Below are positions 62,939 to 64,000 of a DNA stretch of 64,000 nt, piece after piece. Where the stretch lies: assembly GCA_900489925.1 (NCBI GenBank), contig UEHQ01000027.1, positions 22,299-86,298 on the forward strand, written 5' to 3'. This DNA is from Hyphomicrobiales bacterium. Lineage in GTDB: Bacteria > Pseudomonadota > Alphaproteobacteria > Rhizobiales > Rhizobiaceae. Made by a program: the position numbers and the translations under genes. The notes beneath the pieces are model-generated. The model worked only from the letters and a program-made list of their open reading frames with translations. It was not told the origin of the DNA and ran no database searches. The stretch's first letter is position 1. The number at the start of each line of letters is the position of its first letter.

Positions 62939-63888
62939 CGCGCCTTCTCCCTCAGTTCGGAATAGAGATAGGGAACGATGATGGCGGAGATCGTCATCAG
63001 CATGATGATCGCGCTGGCCGATCCGACGGCCATCTCGTTGCGCTTGAAGGTGTATTCGTACATGAAGTTCGACGGCAGCCAGGCCGAGCCGCCGGGTCCC
63101 CCGGAGGTCAAGGCGACGACAAGGTCGTAGGACTTGATCGCCATGTGCGCGAGGACGATGAAGGCAGACAGGAAGATTGGCCGCAGCATCGGGATGACGA
63201 TGCGCTTGTAGAGCTGGAAGGTGGTCGCGCCGTCGATTTGCGCGGCCTTCATGATCTCACCGTCGATACCCCGCAGCCCCGCCAGAAACATTGCCATGAC
63301 GAAGCCGGAAGCCTGCCAGACACCGGCGATGACCACCGTGTAGATCACGAAATCCTTGTTCTTGATCCAGTCGAAATGGAAGCTCGTCCATCCCCACTGG
63401 TGCAAGGTCTGTTCGAGCCCGAGGCCCGGGTCGAGGAACCATTTCCAGGCGACACCGGTGACGATGAAGGAAAGCGCCATCGGGTAAAGGTAGATCGGTC
63501 GCAGAAGCCCCTCGCCGCGGATCTTCTGGTCGAGCAGAATGGCCAGGAACAGGCCAAGCGCCAGGCAGATGCCGACATAGAGGAAGCCGAAGATCCCCAT
63601 GTTGGTGATCGAGGTGTACCAGCTCGACGGCGGATCGGTCTCGAAGGTCCAGCGCCACAGGCGCTGATAGGCGCGCGGACCGGTCAAGGCATAGGAGGGA
63701 AAGGTCTTGGAGTTGGTGAAGGACAGATAGGCCGTCCAGACGATGAAGCCATACACGAAGATCAGCGTGATGAGAAAGCTCGGCGCCAACACGATCCGGG
63801 GTAGCGCATCCTGCAAACGGTTGCGGATGGAATGACGTGTCGTACGCTCCGAGGTCACATTGATTTCGGGGGTCGCAACGGTGCTCAT
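62935..63888 (-). CDS. Glucose/mannose-type ABC importer permease (GtsB-like)
   Basis: A 317-residue permease. The first helix is IVLAPSFLITLIFVYGFIVWTAYLS. The periplasmic stretch FTNSKTFPSYALTGPRAYQRLW precedes the remaining helices, and the EAA loop is IMKAAQIDGATTFQLYKRIVIP. GGGAGGGG precedes the ATG. It follows the binding-protein gene after a hairpin of about 24 bases. Confidence 0.92.
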   Translation of the reverse strand: MSTVATPEINVTSERTTRHSIRNRLQDALPRIVLAPSFLITLIFVYGFIVWTAYLSFTNSKTFPSYALTGPRAYQRLWRWTFETDPPSSWYTSITNMGIFGFLYVGICLALGLFLAILLDQKIRGEGLLRPIYLYPMALSFIVTGVAWKWFLDPGLGLEQTLHQWGWTSFHFDWIKNKDFVIYTVVIAGVWQASGFVMAMFLAGLRGIDGEIMKAAQIDGATTFQLYKRIVIPMLRPIFLSAFIVLAHMAIKSYDLVVALTSGGPGGSAWLPSNFMYEYTFKRNEMAVGSASAIIMLMTISAIIVPYLYSELREKAR

Positions 63889-63928
63889 ATTCGTCCCCTC
63901 CCAGGGGCCGTCATCATTAGGCAGAAAA

Positions 63929-63952
63929 CCTTCCCCACCGAAGCGGGGAAGG
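63929..63952 (-). terminator. Intra-operon hairpin between binding protein and permease
   Basis: CCTTCCCC (63929-63936) and GGGGAAGG (63945-63952) form a perfect stem; on the minus strand TTTTCTG follows. It lies about 20 bases after the binding-protein stop codon and should act as a partial terminator. Confidence 0.65.
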
Positions 63953-63974
63953 ATCTTGTGCGGTCAACGTCGGC

Positions 63975-64000
63975 TTACTTGGCGTCGTCGATTGCCTTGA
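63975..64000 (-). CDS. C-terminal end of a sugar-binding protein (partial)
   Basis: The last eight codons before the right edge read KAIDDAK and TAA on the minus strand. The place, first in the GtsABCD-like operon and before an attenuator hairpin, is where the periplasmic binding protein gene belongs. Only the tail is present, so the assignment rests on context. Confidence 0.6.

Overview
The window reads as a GC-rich alphaproteobacterial replicon of the Rhizobiaceae type (Rhizobium, Sinorhizobium/Ensifer or Agrobacterium). The grounds are the density of carbohydrate and peptide ABC transporters, ATGA start/stop overlaps, a PrsD/PrsE type I exporter next to an RTX-GH16 glycanase, and small cysteine-pair secreted proteins. 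The assignment is by protein resemblance only. No tRNA, rRNA, insertion sequence or CRISPR array was seen. It looks like accessory catabolic DNA, such as a chromid or megaplasmid, rather than a housekeeping core.

Region 1 (1-9244) handles plant cell-wall and storage sugars. It holds the end of an upstream gene, a GH4 alpha-galactosidase, an ArsR-type regulator with a large C-terminal domain, a GH51 alpha-L-arabinofuranosidase and a complete ABC importer, probably for arabino-oligosaccharides. Related GAT..ATC inverted repeats lie upstream of the regulator, the arabinofuranosidase and the importer. A 48-codon reading frame with a strong ribosome binding site precedes the importer and overlaps its first gene by ATGA.

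Region 2 (9245-26534) starts with a TehA-like channel. It continues with what looks like one regulon: ridA, an RpiR regulator, an SDR, a GH20 hexosaminidase, an M81 (MlrC) protein and an MFS transporter run leftwards. An NTF2-like protein, a second M81 protein and a D-threonine-aldolase-like enzyme run rightwards. A separate Gfo/Idh dehydrogenase plus sugar ABC importer operon points back at them. RpiR-like palindromes occur in both control regions. The substrate is not known; an amino-sugar or sugar-amino-acid conjugate is my inference.

Region 3 (26535-41387) holds methylmalonyl-CoA mutase, an FMN reductase, a D-alanine unit (Lrp regulator, alanine racemase, D-amino acid dehydrogenase and an AspT-type exchanger), a PaoABC-like molybdenum aldehyde oxidoreductase, a membrane-anchored unknown and a RutG-like nucleobase permease.

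Region 4 (41388-54819) holds a solitary PIN-domain protein, a divergent MFS/TetR drug-efflux pair, a DUF6502/DUF5666 gene pair, a small unknown gene behind a promoter with a built-in operator, and a peptide-type operon. That operon has an M20 amidohydrolase, an ABC importer with fused ATPases and a homocysteine S-methyltransferase.

Region 5 (54820-64000) holds PrsD, PrsE, an ExsH-like RTX glycanase, a TylF-type methyltransferase and, on the other strand, a GtsABCD-like glucose/mannose ABC importer whose binding-protein gene runs off the right edge.
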